DNA of 64,000 nucleotides from Raphanus sativus (lineage: Eukaryota > Streptophyta > Magnoliopsida > Brassicales > Brassicaceae). Position numbers and translations under genes: made by a program. The stretch covers positions 16,267,792-16,331,791 of the forward strand of contig NC_079511.1 of assembly GCF_000801105.2 (NCBI RefSeq), written 5' to 3'. How positions within the stretch are numbered: position 1 is the stretch's first letter; each line of letters opens with the position of its first letter. The notes beneath the pieces were generated by a model, which saw nothing but the letters and a program-made list of their open reading frames with translations, ran no database searches and was not told the origin of the DNA. Of the stretch, positions 36,556 through 48,898 are shown in pieces.

Positions 36556-36800
36556 TTTTTTGGTTTTTACAATAATTATCAATAAAATTCCGGATCCAGA
36601 TATCCGGACTGAAAAATCAAGATATACGAATTCGGACTCGGTTTTGACAGATACAACATTTTACTATCCAGATTTGAATTTGGCGTCATTGGATATCAGG
36701 ATTTACGGTGTAGATCCGGATCGGATCTCGGATCAAATCCAAATTTCGACTAATAAATCTTGAGGTCTACAATAGCTTTAGATTAAAAAATGAATATTTA
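36556..36800. repeat. GGATCC/GGATCGGATC-rich dispersed repeat, copy 1
   Basis: The stretch 36655-36790 ('acattttactatccagattt', 'gtagatccggatcggatctc', 'ttgaggtctacaa') recurs at 39085-39215 with about 85% identity by eye. Short palindromic GATCCGGATC words are typical of dispersed Brassica repeats. No coding capacity. Confidence 0.6.
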
Positions 36801-36810
36801 ATTAAAATAA

Positions 36811-37304
36811 GAAAATTGCCTAGGATAGTCCTAATTTTGTTTGTCATAAATATAGTTCCCAATGATCAAAATGACCAAACTGTTTCATTAAAGAGTTAAA
36901 TTTATATTTATACCACTTAGGTTAACTAATTCAAACCTTAGGACTTAGAGGTTAGGGAGTGGGGTTTTGGGTTTAAGGTTTAAAATTGTATAAAATTAAA
37001 AATAAATACTAAAAATTTGAAAATATATTTTTTAAATAGTTTCAAAAATCACTTTCGAATTTCAAAAAAAAGTTTTTTAAAAAATTTGAAAAAACCAATT
37101 TTTTTTATAAAAAATCGAAATTGAAAACATATTATTTGAAACTATAAAAAGTTTTTTATTTTTTATTTTTAATAATTTATTTATTTATTTGTATTTACAT
37201 ACCTAGGATATATAAGTCTTTTGTCCCTCTTGAATGAAACATTTTAGTCATTTTCATTCTTGTATGCTATTTTAGTGACAAAAACATAGCAATGGTAATT
37301 GCCT
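36811..37304. mobile_element. Mutator-type MITE with 9-bp target duplication
   Basis: Flanked by TTAAAATAA on both sides (36802-36810 and 37305-37313), a 9-bp target duplication as made by Mutator elements. Diverged terminal inverted repeats of about 85 bp align: left GAAAATTGCCTAGGATAG..., complement of right AGGCAATTACCATTGCTATG..., then shared AAAATGAC(C/T)AAA and GTTTCATT-AAGAG blocks. 494 bp, no coding capacity. Confidence 0.7.
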
Positions 37305-37313
37305 TTAAAATAA

Positions 37314-39017
37314 TTACTAGGTGGATGTCCGCAATTTTGCAGGTTTGAATGTTTTGTAACAATATATTTATTATAGTTTGTCAAATTAAAATATTTTTTC
37401 ATCATCAAAAATTGTATAAGTGTTTACTGTTAATATTTGTAAAGAATAATTATTTTTGAAAAGATGATTATGACTATTTTAAATATCTGTTGATATTTTG
37501 TATTTAATTTTTTACTACAATTAGTTATATATAATATTCATAATTCAGATTTTAATAAAAATGAGTTTTGAAGGTATGTAGTATTGAGACATTTGATTTT
37601 TAAATAATTTGTTGCTAAAGTCATATGTCTCTATTAAGATTAAAAGATAAAACAATATGATTGTTACACATTCTCTACATATTCATATTCAATTACATAG
37701 GAAATAAAACTACTATATAAATTATATAAATTACTTTTGAAATATATTATATAGTTTATAAGTACTTTAGTAATAAAATGATTTTATGAGCATTACATAT
37801 ATTTTATAAAAATCACATATTTAATTACCATAAATTATTTATGCAATATATTATATCGTTTGGATACTGATAAAAATTGGTTCTAGAAGTGATTTACTTA
37901 CTCATAAAATAAATAAAACAGAAAATCTTTTAACGAATCAAATTATAATAGTTTTTTATAAAACTCAGAGACACCTAAGCAAAAATTAATTAAATGAGTT
38001 ATCATTTAATATAAAATAAATTTTCAAAATACATTTTATAAATTAATATATAAGCTTTTATAAATGACTTAGATCCTCTTACAATAATTTAAAACATCTG
38101 ATAAGTCAATATACATAATTTTATAAATGATTTATAAAGCATGCAAGGAATTTATTAGACATTAATAGTTACTATGATACTTTATATACAAATATAAGGC
38201 TTTCTATTCGAATACAAAATCATTATATCAATTCAAATAAACATTTTTGTTTATTATTTTATATAGTCTATAAATATATAAAAATTTTGATCACATTATT
38301 ACTCTTTCATAGTTTCAACAATTAGTTACCACAAATAATTATTTCTAACATTATGTAGATTATTTGGAAAGTGGTAATTGAATTATCCTTTTCTTTCAGA
38401 TATAATTATAATAAATAAAATTAAAAATTATTGGCCAGTCAAATTATAACAATATAAAAAGTTCATTTATAATCTACACGTAATAAAAATCACTTATGTG
38501 ACTTCTCAATTAATATATAGTAGGACTTATATTTTTATAAATAATTTATAACGTTTTATAAATCATTTTAAAATTATGATAAGTTTATTCTGTAAAAAAT
38601 GATAAATAATTTAAAATAATATTAATAAACATGTTTGGATTTTATAATATTTAAAATATTTATTATATAATTATATTCAAATACAATTCATCAAGTATAT
38701 TATAAAACTATTATAATTAACTTATATAAAAATTCGTTCATTATATTTTATAGTTTATAAATATTAAAAGTAGTAAATAAAACAGTATTAATTTTTCTAT
38801 AATTATAAGAATCAATTTTTCTATATTTTTATAAATAATTTATAACATTTTATAAACTATTTTTAAAAGTCTGATAAATTTATTCTGTAAACAACGATAA
38901 ATAATTTAAAATAATCTTAATAAACATGTTTGGATCTTGTAATATTCAAAATAGTTATTATATAATTATATTTGAATACAATTCATCAAGTAGAGTATAA
39001 AACTATTATAATAGGGG
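37314..39017. repeat. A+T-rich region with a ~300-bp tandem duplication
   Basis: Over 80% A+T, no genes. 38528-38740 and 38828-39013 are copies of one another (each with 'aataaacatgtttggat' and 'tacaattcatcaagta'), about 300 bp apart. Short 'ataaatgatttataaa'-type words repeat throughout. The second copy ends at the stray pseudouridine synthase 5' fragment. Confidence 0.5.
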
Positions 39018-39078
39018 GGTTTACCTTTGACCACCACTTCTTAGACCCGAAACCGTCTCTCCCTCCTAAACGCCGTGG
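39018..39078 (+). repeat. Displaced copy of the pseudouridine synthase gene 5' flank
   Basis: 'ttgaccaccactt', then 'agacccgaaaccgtctctcc' and 'acgccgtggttgaac' match 45939-46000, the sequence just upstream of the pseudouridine synthase start, with a ~12-bp internal deletion and a few differences. It is G+C-rich against an A+T-rich background. Too short to encode anything. Confidence 0.7.
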
Positions 39079-40599
39079 TTGAACATTTTACTATCCAGAT
39101 TTGGATTTGGTCTCACTGGATATCCTGATTTTCAGAGTAGATCCGGATCGGATCTCAGATCGAAGACACATTTTGAATAATAAATTCTGAAGTCTACAAA
39201 TGCCTTTAGTTTTAAAAAATAAAATCCTCTAAGAAAAATAAATTTAGTCACTTTATTGACTTTTCCTCACGTGTCACTCATACAAGCAGTCTCAGAAAAA
39301 TTCTTATAATTTCATTGGTTGATGATTTTTAATTTTTATTTATTCTAAGCAAATCTAAAAAAAGAAAATCACAGAATCAATTATTGTTAGTTGCCAAATT
39401 ATTTACATAGTCTTATGCATAATCATTTATAGTATCAAATGGTATCAAATATGGAAATTCTATATAATATTTCATCATTCCATTTTCTATTAATAATCTA
39501 TTTATAAATTATATGAAGTATGTTGTTAAAAAGTTGTTAGTAAAACTAATATACTAGCTTTATTTTTCTATTATAAACAATCCTTAAAACATTATTTTTC
39601 TATATAAGTCACAATATACATATATAAAACATATAATTTTAATAAAAATATTATAATAACTATTGATGCATCATATAACGAATTTATTAATTATTTAAAA
39701 TAGTTTAAAATCATCTGTGATGATTAATATATATATTTTTTTAAATATTAAAGTCATTTATATTGATTCATTAGTAATGTTTTATACCAGATATATAATA
39801 GTATACAATTATATAAATATTTGGTAATCATTTTAAGGTTTTAAATCATCAATAATGATTATTATATCATTAATAAGAGTTTACAAATCAATATATAAAG
39901 ATCTATACAAAATGTTATAAATATTTATAAAACCATTTATAAAGAAAAATTTCTCGTTGTTTATAGGAGTTTACAAAATATTTATGATGGTTAGTAGGTT
40001 TTAAATCATCACAAAAGTTTTAAAATCTTTATAAATTTTTATATAGGAGTTTACAAAATATTTATAAAATTATTTAAAGTGAAGATTTTAAATTATTGAT
40101 CGTTAATAACAAATATTTTCTTGAGTTATAGAACCATTTATTAGGATTTATGAAACTATTTATAAAAATTTATGAACTATTTATAAGGATTCTAAAGCTT
40201 CAGAGAAATAATTCATAAAATTTAAACTTTGTAAATGTTTTATGTATTATTTATAATGGTATAGTTTCCTTTCTAAGAGGTTTTAAATGTTATCAAATCA
40301 GAATCAATTCCAAAATATTATTTCTTACAAGTTCATCATTTTCAAAAACTTTTTTCAAAATCTCCAAAACAAAAAAATTGTTTTGATTTTATTTAAAAGA
40401 AAGTTACCAGAAAAATTACATCAATCAAAAAATTTCCAAAAAATATTATGAATAAAAGTGTATTCCTTAATTTATGAAATTTTTATATTCATATATATTG
40501 TTTTGTTTCTTCTTAATAATTTTTCGTGTGTTTATACTTTAGTTACAAGCGTGGATCTATTTGTCACATTAGTTGATGTTTTGGATTTTAATAATTTTA
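39079..40599. other. A+T-rich spacer, begins with dispersed repeat copy 2
   Basis: 39085-39215 is the second copy of the GGATCGGATC-rich repeat of 36.6 kb. The remainder is A+T-rich with repeated 'tataggagtttacaaaatat' phrases (39963, 40043). No gene. Confidence 0.4.
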
Positions 40600-41907
40600 C
40601 TAGATTTGACTCGCGCTTTCAAAACGCGGGATTTAATATTTTGTTATAATTTTAAGATGTTATGAAAATAGTGTATTAACTATAGAATTGTTGATTTTTA
40701 AATCAAAAAGTGTTTCTCAATCACTCTATACCAATTTTAGTTGACTGACATCACTTTGGATTATGGTCATTTTCTTCATATTATATATGTATATTTTAGT
40801 CTAAATTCAATATTTTTTTTAATAGTTATTATGTGTTTTTTGTATAATAATACAAAGAATTTTATTAATACATGATAATTTATAATAATGGAAGTTTTCA
40901 TGTTTTGTAATCAAATTATCTATATTTGAATTTTTTAAAAGACATGTGTAAATTTTTTATATTGGTTAACCAAAAAACATTAAAAGCGCATGATTGTCTA
41001 TTTTTAATAATTTTGTACATCAAATTTTTATAATTTGTTTTGTAACATTATTTTATATTTATTTTCACGAAATATTTAATAATTGTCTGATATGTTTTTG
41101 ATGACTAATAATTTTTTTTTTGTCAATTTGATGACTAATACTTTAAACATCTACTCTATTAAAATAGAGTCCTAAATCTTAATAGGAATCTTCGATCTTA
41201 AAACTTGGAGCGAACATAGAATTTATGCCCAAGACATAACAGCTAGCATAACCGGTCGATGTTTACACAACGTAACAAAAACAAAGGTAAGATATAATTG
41301 TCCAGAACAATAATTTTAAAGTATAAGATTATTAGTTGAGAAACTGATGTTGAATAATAGAAAACATAGATTCATTGTCTGCTTCGACTGCTGGTATAAT
41401 CTGAATTAGAAAACTTATGCAGTAGTTCAAATACGCTTGTTAGAAACAGTCATTGTTTGATACTGAGGCTTTCGAGTCTCATCAAGAAGCAAAAATATTA
41501 GAAACTTTTTATGTATTGAACTTTTCCAAAACTTCTAATAATATAAGAGAGACTTAATAATATAAAACAGTAACTAAGCATAAAACCAAATTTGTTAATA
41601 AATAACCGAAAGAGAATTTGTAAGTAATAAAAGATAAACCAAACAAAGAAAATCATAGATTATCGAAAATCTCTCTGAATTTTGTGCCCCATGTACATGT
41701 TACAAAACCATTAAAAATAATAACATCAATAAGCACTAGTTCAAATAACATATAACATAAGAACATTAATTTATATTCTCATCAGCCAAGACGAATTCCA
41801 TGGTTCCCCCCCCCCTTGATTAATGTTTTGTTTCAACGTATGTAGAACCTTGACATGAACAATCTTAGTCGTGCGCCTTGGCTTCAACTCGTTGATGGCG
41901 AATGCTG

Positions 41908-42030
41908 CTTCATTAGATGCTATTTTTTTCTTTGACGGAATGAGTTTGTTTATTAGAATGCTGCTTCATTAGAATGCTGCTTCATTAGAAGCCATTTTTT
42001 TTCTTTGACGGAATGAGTTTGTTTAGGAAA
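41908..42030. repeat. Short tandem duplication inside the Helitron
   Basis: 'aatgctgcttcattaga(t/a)g(c)' + 'ttttctttgacggaatgagt' + 'ttgttta' occurs twice, with an additional half-copy between. No coding content. Confidence 0.7.
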
Positions 42031-43710
42031 AGGCCTCAGTGTTTATAATAGGAAGAGTAGATTAGGTTTGGGCTGAAAACTTGTAGAATACTCAAAATAT
42101 TGGCGAGATTTTTGCAGTTATTAGTAGTAATTACAGTTACCAATTGAAAACCTAAAATATTATGTGCGTAACTTAGACATAATTTTTGACATAATTTTTT
42201 AAATTCTAAAATGCAATTATATATTTTATAAGCAATTATATATTTTATAAGAAATTATTATATAAAATCACTTTATATATAATTTCAGTAAATTGATCCT
42301 CAAAATTGTTGCAGTTAAGTAAACTACATGATAGATGATTTGACTTTTATTTTTTTTATAAAATACGTATAATTTATTCTCTCATTATAAGGTCACTACA
42401 AAAACAATAAAAATAATTGTTAGACAAAATGAATAACATTCCGATCAGATAAAAAGTTTGAACTAAAATATTTATTAAAAACACAAAATACTACACTATA
42501 TCATTGTACTATTTACTTAATGTTTAAAATAATTTTGATGTGAAATTTATTTGGAAAATACTTATAATGGATCACATTTGTTTATGTTCCATGATATATA
42601 ATTAACTATTAGATTAACATTTATTAATTATATTATTTATTAATACATATATGTTCAGAAATATTTTACTATTTTATTAGCATCATCCTTATCTTCCACA
42701 AATGATTTTTTGTTTAGTAGAAATGCATTTTTTCGCCATCGTTTTTTATTGACATTTTTTTATTATAATTAAGTTAGTTGAGATGACTTTAAGATACGGC
42801 TTTGTTTTGAATATGAGAATAAACTGTTGGTGTGTTTTCACCGCTTTCGAAAATCTTGTTTTTCCTAATGTTTTTTTCTCGAAGCTTGACTCATTTTTAA
42901 TTTCTTTATCTCACTTATGATTTTTAGAGTTTTGTTTTATTATATTCAACCTATTAGCGAGACAATTTTTGCATTTTTGGGTTTTTGTATCTCATTTTTG
43001 GATTTTTATTTTGTTATGCTTATTTCTAGATTTGGAAGGTCAATGATCAATATTGTTAATTACAGGTTCTTTTACTCCATCCTCTGATTATATCACTTAT
43101 TTAAAATGATTATATTTGTTTTCTCAACAAATTATATTTGTTTGTTGATTTTTTTATTTGCTTAGTTGAACTCTATTTTGGTTGGCTCTATAGAGAGTAT
43201 TAAGTTTTATTGTTGGTTGTAATGGTAAGGCCGATCCTGCTATTTTAAGAATTTTGTGAATCTTACTATCTTCTTCCATATCCGACAAAAGATAGGATGT
43301 TTTGGTTGGCTCCATACGAAATGCTGTTTTTTATTTTCATTGTTTCTGAGTCTCCGATTTCGTATGTGTTTTTGTGGCGCAGTTTAATATAGCCTCTAAT
43401 GTTGCGTCTGTATATTTTTTTGTCAACGGTATAAGTATTGTTTTTCAACTGCATATGCATATCTTTTTAAGTACGACTGATTTTTGTGATTATGGGCTGC
43501 ATCACTTTCCTCCAACTGAGATAGATAAAGAGAAAAAGACAACAATATTGTGAAAGATCTCAAATAATACAATTTCTTGGGCTATAAGATTTTGATGGCA
43601 CAACCTTTCTTTCAAGATCTATGGTGGTTTCCAATAACATTTTTTCCTGTAAATTAATCAATATGAGAGTGTTGTATTGAGATAATTGAACACTGTGAAA
43701 GTTTATGTAC

Positions 43711-44086
43711 TTTTGTTTTGAGTTCAGAATGTTGATCAAGCATTGACCGGGACTGGCACTTAGACAACAATTCCAAGATTTGGTACTGTTCTAAATTCTC
43801 TTTAGACTAAAAGAATCAAATATAAGCTTATGGTTTCTTGAGATTCTGTATACCTTTGTGGATCTTATCTGTCTAAGTGATGTATCTACTTGATTTGTAG
43901 CTGCTCAAGCTCATCCACTGCCATCCCGGCTATCTCTTCACCTAGCAAATGCCTAAAGTCAGAAGAGTTATAAGTATACAGAGACATGGAGTAAGCATTC
44001 ACATGTGTAATGAATAACGCTATGTACCGTTGTGAATGTTGTAAGATCTCTACTCTTGATTTGAGCTTCAAGTAGTCCTCGTACTT
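43711..44086 (-). pseudogene. Captured SEP4/AGL3-like MADS-box K-domain exons
   Basis: Three consecutive exon-like pieces with their introns on the minus strand. 44086-44028 reads KYEDYLKLKSRVEILQHSQ. 43952-43854 reads HLLGEEIAGMAVDELEQL and, after an indel, SLRQIRSTK. 43752-43711 reads RSMLDQHSELKTK. Splice dinucleotides are present between them (GT at 44027-44026, AG at 43954-43953, GT at 43853-43852, AG at 43754-43753). From memory this matches the K-box of SEPALLATA4 (AGL3) of Arabidopsis better than other SEP proteins. No MADS domain or C-terminal exons are present, and the indel breaks exon 2. It is a gene fragment, retaining introns, so it was moved as DNA, not via mRNA. Confidence 0.8.
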
Positions 44087-44091
44087 CTCCA

Positions 44092-45439
44092 TTCACATAA
44101 GAATCGTGAACGATGCCAATATCTGGAGATCAAATAACACCAATCAAGACCACTTCGTCTGAAATATAAAAAAATAGCATAAACAATATCAAACTTATGT
44201 GTATTGTTTCCTTGTTTTGATCATAGGAAACTTATTTAAGCAGATCCGACCAGAAGATATATAAAAATGCTCCATCTTACTCACTTGTTTCGTGTCTCTA
44301 TATCTATCTCGACTTCTCCGTTGCTCTTCATCTCAATATCTCTGTCACTTACTCTGTTGCTCTCCATCTCGTTCTCTCGGTTTCTTACTCCAGCGCTATC
44401 CCTGTCGATTTCTCAGATGTGAGAGACGATTGGTTCAGAAATAATAAGCCAACAAAAACAATCAAACCAGAAGGCTCTGTAAATCAGAATTATAAGGGGG
44501 AGGAAGGTTCACTTGATGTTTATAAAATGAATAAAGAAGAAGACTGGAAAGAGTGTGACGTTCAAACTTTTTGATTGATGCAATTAAAAAAAAAAGAAGA
44601 AGAACAACTTGGAATTTGCTGAGATGGAGATGAAGAGATGCGAAAGGGGAAAATTGGTGTGAAGGAAACAAAAGAACAAACCTATTTGCACGAAGAAATC
44701 AACTTAAACCAATCCTTCATTCCATTTATCGTACAAAAAAAAAATTCCAGCTCTTATAAACTCACATCCGAGAGCCTATCACCTCCCATGTGAGAGCTTA
44801 AACTGCAGCAATCGACTTTGTTATCTCTCTCTTCACACTCTCCGTAACTTGTTCCATGGCTATCCATCTTGATATGCCCGTCGCCTGGTCCATAAGCCCT
44901 CCTCCCGCTTGCTCCGCCGCTTGCTATGAACCCTCCCACTCGGAGAAAAAAATCCTGGAATTAGCCATAACACAGATCTATTAGTATGAAATAAAAGAGA
45001 TACTAAGATAAGATGAGATTAAGGAGAGAAGCACTTACACATATTTATAATAAGAATTCACCGCCTTTCAGATCAAAGAAACATTGAAGACGACGCAGTG
45101 GGGTAGTGAATCAATGAGATTAATCACTAAGCCTTTACTCAGACCGTTTCGACTGGTGTGAAGAAGGGGAAACGGCATCAGATCACCGCCCGGGGAAGAG
45201 GACCTTGGTTTCTTCTCCGTCGTATTAGGGTTGGCGACAACATCACTCAATCGGGCTGACAAAATACCGAACTCCACAGCCCAACGCTCAACTCACAAAA
45301 CAAAGCCCACAAAGGTAACGTTTAATGAAACACGGCGTTAGCAACTCATGGACACGTGTCGGCGTCACAGAGACCCTATTTGTGACATGGCGTCTAACGT
45401 GTCAACAGGAGAGAAAGAACCATATTTTATAGTAATAGA
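44092..45439. other. 5' third of the Helitron, no recognised gene
   Basis: Short minus-strand open frames (44939-44754 and 45277-45068) have no recognisable domain. Their G+C-richer, CCGCCC/TCCCCGGGCGG-bearing sequence looks like Helitron leader or captured noncoding DNA. Confidence 0.3.
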
Positions 45440-45581
45440 TATATATGTTCTAACAATAATGTTATAAAACAATTTAATGAATTATTGATTTGTAAAAGAT
45501 GTAAAAAAATGTAACTAAATATTACATAAATCCTACTAACTTTTTTTAAAAGTATTAATAAATAAAATATGTTTAAAATTA

Positions 45582-45797
45582 ATTGGACTTTGTAGTCTGG
45601 TGGTAAAGAACTCACAACTGTGAGTTCCGCCACTAGGTTCGAGTCGCAGCCACTGTTAGATTAACATGAGATGATTACCAGTCTTCTCTAAATGTTTTCG
45701 GCGGCTTTTCTGGCGGACAAATTCCCAGATTTCTGGGATAGTCATTAGGTGTTAGTCGGGAGTTCCTTGGGACATCCGAATACGAGGGTCATCAAAA
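45582..45797 (+). mobile_element. SINE, family B, with 17-bp target duplication
   Basis: A tRNA-like head has an A-box-like TAGTCTGGTGGTAAAG near 45594 and the B-box GGTTCGAGTC at ~45636. The body ends 'gggtcatc' plus an A-run. Flanked by AAATATGTTTAAAATTA (45565-45581) and AAATATGTTTAATATTA (45798-45814), a 17-bp duplication with one mismatch. Full-length, ~216 bp. Confidence 0.85.
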
Positions 45798-45929
45798 AAA
45801 TATGTTTAATATTAGCTACTAAAAATTCACTTTTTGATTTTAAAATATTAATATATGTTATAAAAAATAAAATATTATATTGTATCAAAATTTTTAACTT
45901 AGTAAATATTTAATTAAAATAATGATTTA

Positions 45930-46087
45930 GCTCTAGTTTTGACCACCACTTGGTCCATCTTCCAAGACCCGAAACCGTCTCTCCTAGACGCCGTCGTTGA
46001 ACTCTTTTCAACAGGCGTCGAGAGTCTCACACGAATTCGAAAGTCCGTCCACATCAGAACCGTCTTAAACTCGGCCGCGCTACAGAG
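45930..46087 (+). promoter_or_regulatory. 5' flank/UTR of the pseudouridine synthase gene
   Basis: G+C-richer 150 bp leading to the ATG. Its first part is the source of the copy at 39018-39078. No clear TATA box was identified. Confidence 0.4.
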
Positions 46088-48898
46088 ATGACTATGCCCT
46101 GCGGCAACGGCCTAGACTCTGAATCAACTGTAGAAACCGAATTAGCGTCTCTCCGTAACCGCGTCAAGGTAGTTTTTCTCCTCTAATAATTTTGGTGAAG
46201 TAACCAAGAAATTGATTGATCTATATATCTCACCAGGAGTTAGAGGCGGAGAATGCCAAATTGCTATTACAGGTTTCGAGTTGCCAATGCCAACAGGTTA
46301 ACTATTTTCTTAAACTTGTCATTGTTTTTGGTTGTCCATGTGTTGGGTGTTTAACTTTATTTTTCTGTAGATGGAAGTGAAGCATGATGTGCCTGTGTTA
46401 GATTCTGGAAATTTAGTTAGGAGAAGCAGGAGAGGTAGAAAACGAGCTGATAAAGTCATACCGACTCATCTTATCTCAAAGAGATTTGTTGCTCTCAAAA
46501 TCATGTATTTTGGTAAGAGGTATGATGTGTTTTCTTTAGCTCTCTCTTCTCCATGAAATCTTATAAATGAATTTTAACTTTTTCTTGTTATAGATTCTAT
46601 GGCTTTTCTGCCGAAGCACAGATGGAACCAAGTATTGAGGTTTGGTTATGTTCTCTCCTTATGTTTTGTGTTTACAACATGAGTAAGTAACGTCTGTGCA
46701 GTCAGAAATTTTCAAAGCACTAGAAAGGACACGGCTTTTAGTTGGTGACAAGAAGGACTCTAATTACTCCAGGTGCGGGAGAACAGATAGAGGTGTTTCG
46801 TCAACAGGTCAGGTGGGTTGCTTGAGCTTTGTATTACCTTGTTTCTCTCCCACCAGTTTGTATGTGGTGAATCATCTTGTGTGTCAATGGTATACCTTTA
46901 CATAGATTCATTTTAAACTCACCAGTTTAGATATCAATTACTCATCATGCTGGTCTTCTTACAGAACATTCCGTAGGGTAGCATTTCGGAAGCAGTAACT
47001 CATATATGCATTTGATTCTTGATTCAGGTGATTGCTTTGTTTCTAAGGTCCAGACTGAAGACACCTTCTGGAGACTCTGAGGCCCAGAAAATTAATGGAA
47101 GTAGGTTTACTCTGAGAATGTTTCTCACTACTCAGTCTACTTGTTTCTCCTGTCTCGTAATGGTGTTTATGTAATTCTCTGTTCTATCTTGTCTAGGACC
47201 AGAATATGATTATGTAAGAGTGTTGAATCGTGCTCTCCCTGATGACATCCGAGTTTTGGGATGGTCTCCCGCTCCCCTTGACTTTCATGCAAGGTGAGAG
47301 CGTTGCCTTCTTTTCCTTCTGTTCTTGTGTGCATGCGTTATTCTCCCCTTCAGACTCCAGAGTATTCTGTGAACCACTTTTGGAAGGGGCGTGCTTATCT
47401 TTATGTTTCTTTGGGTACAGGTTTAGTTGCTCGGCTAGAGAATACAAATATTTCTTCTGGAGACAAGACCTAAATCTTTCGGTGCAGTGATCCTCTACAC
47501 TTGTGATATAAAGTCAAAGCACTTCATGATTGAAACAATCTAAGATGCTTAATTTGATTTGCATTTTTTTCTCTAGGCCATGGACATTGCTGGTAAGAAG
47601 TTCATTGGAGAGCATGATTTCAGGAACTTTTGCAAGATGGACGTAGCAAATGTGCATTGCTATACACGACGTGTTACTTTCTTTGAAGTCTCTCCTTGTC
47701 AAAATAGGTCGGCTTTGGTAAAAAAGAGCTCATTGAAGCAAGTTTTTCTGTTTCCAGTTTGATTACTGCTGGCTGCATTAGTATACTAACTGATTTTGGA
47801 AGCTACAAAAGGCTTAGGTCAACTAAGAGTTTTGCTTAAGACCGCATGCTTTTCTGGAACATAGGGTTTTATGACAAGAATTGGGCAAACTTTTAACAGT
47901 TCACAAAATCATAGAAACAAATTAAATTGTGCATCCTGTTAGGTACAATAGCACCCATTGTTAAGCTCTGACCAGTCTTTTCTGATCATTTTACTGTTGT
48001 CTTTATTTTTTTGCCTTTAGTCCTAAAACCTCCTGTGATGTATTTGTTTTTCTTCTTGTGAAGTCACGAGGGTGATCAGCTTTGCACATTTACAATGAGA
48101 GGCAGTGCTTTCCTTTGGCACCAGATCCGCGCCATGGTTGCTGTGCTATTCATGATTGGACAGGGCGTCGAATCTGTTGATGTAAGTTCTTAGGCGCCTT
48201 CTTGTCATCTTTTCCCAGCTCAATCCCACCCTTACTTAGGGGGTTCATATTTTCAGGTGATAGATACATTGTTGGACACCAAGAAAACGCCAAGAAAACC
48301 TCAATACCTCTTGGCCTCAGAGATCCCCTTAGTCCTCTGTACATGCGAATTCGAAAATGTCAACTTCATTTGTTCTTCTGGTAATGAAATGAGCTTTGCT
48401 CGAGATAATCTTGGAACTGAGTTTCAGAAAAGCTAATGATAATAGCAAATCTCTTTTTTTTTTTGTCTAAAAGGTGCTGCAGAGTCATTGAGGTCTCATT
48501 TTAAGAAAGAATCGCTGACGTACCAACTAGAGTCCGTGATTTTCCAGGAGGCTCTCCGGAACTGTTTACCTATAGGCAATGGTACGTATCCCCCTCTACC
48601 CTTAGTAGTAACCTAACCTGAGTTCAATGAAAGAGAGAATCAACTCAAAGCTTTTTTGAGTTTTAACAGATCAAATCTCATTTAATAGTGAAGAAAAGAA
48701 GAAGAAAGCAGCAATACACGTTCCTCTATTATCTCGTCCTACTGAGCGTAAGTATCTCTATATCTCACTGCAAACATGTAGAGATGCAAAGATGGAGAGC
48801 TCTTGTATGATGATCCTTATCTTTTTATTTCTGCAGCTTCGTATGAAGAACGATCTGCGAAATTGAAACCCAGACAAGAAGAAACATGTCCTGTGTAG
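46088..48898 (+). CDS. tRNA pseudouridine synthase, TruA/Pus3 (DEG1)-like
   Basis: Fourteen exons: 46088-46168, 46237-46296, 46371-46519, 46594-46639, 46702-46812, 47028-47100, 47197-47293, 47421-47481, 47577-47707, 48064-48181, 48257-48380, 48474-48581, 48670-48747 and 48837-48898. All have GT/AG borders and consistent phase, giving 432 residues. The protein isomerises uridines in tRNA (the Pus3 class acts at positions 38/39 of the anticodon arm). A heptad-rich N-terminus (ELASLRNRVK, ELEAENAKLLLQ) precedes the core. ALKIMYFGKRFYGFSAEAQ opens the catalytic domain, and CGRTDRGVSSTGQ carries the catalytic Asp (~residue 141). EYKYFFWRQDL, HDFRNFCKMDVANVHCYTR and TMRGSAFLWHQIRAMVAVL are further TruA-family blocks. 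A. thaliana AT1G34150 is the positional counterpart. The gene lies head-to-tail with the PPR gene and appears fully functional. Confidence 0.92.

Larger units (their letters stand above)
40600..45439 (-). mobile_element. Candidate 4.8-kb Helitron carrying MADS-box exons
   Basis: Read on the minus strand, the 5' end is TCTATTACTATAAAATATGG (from 45439), preceded by A. The 3' end has a hairpin CGCGTTTTGAAAGCGCG with one mismatch, then AGTCAAAT and CTAG (40603-40600), followed by T. Both junctions fit an A/T insertion without target duplication. The 5' third has the G+C-richer leader often seen in Brassicaceae Helitrons. Inside, at 43.7-44.1 kb, are exons of a MADS-box gene. No Rep/helicase was recognised, so it is non-autonomous. 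A + strand Helitron-like 5' end at 41150 (TCTACTCTATTAAAATAGAG) suggests nesting and means that the pairing of these two ends is not proven. Confidence 0.5.

Noticed and set aside
44754..45277. Genes for the short minus-strand frames in the Helitron leader
   Set aside because: 60-69 residue frames without recognisable domains, splice context or start-site support.
46371..47762. Separate small ORFs across the pseudouridine synthase gene
   Set aside because: They are single exons with intron read-through; spliced together they make one 432-residue protein.
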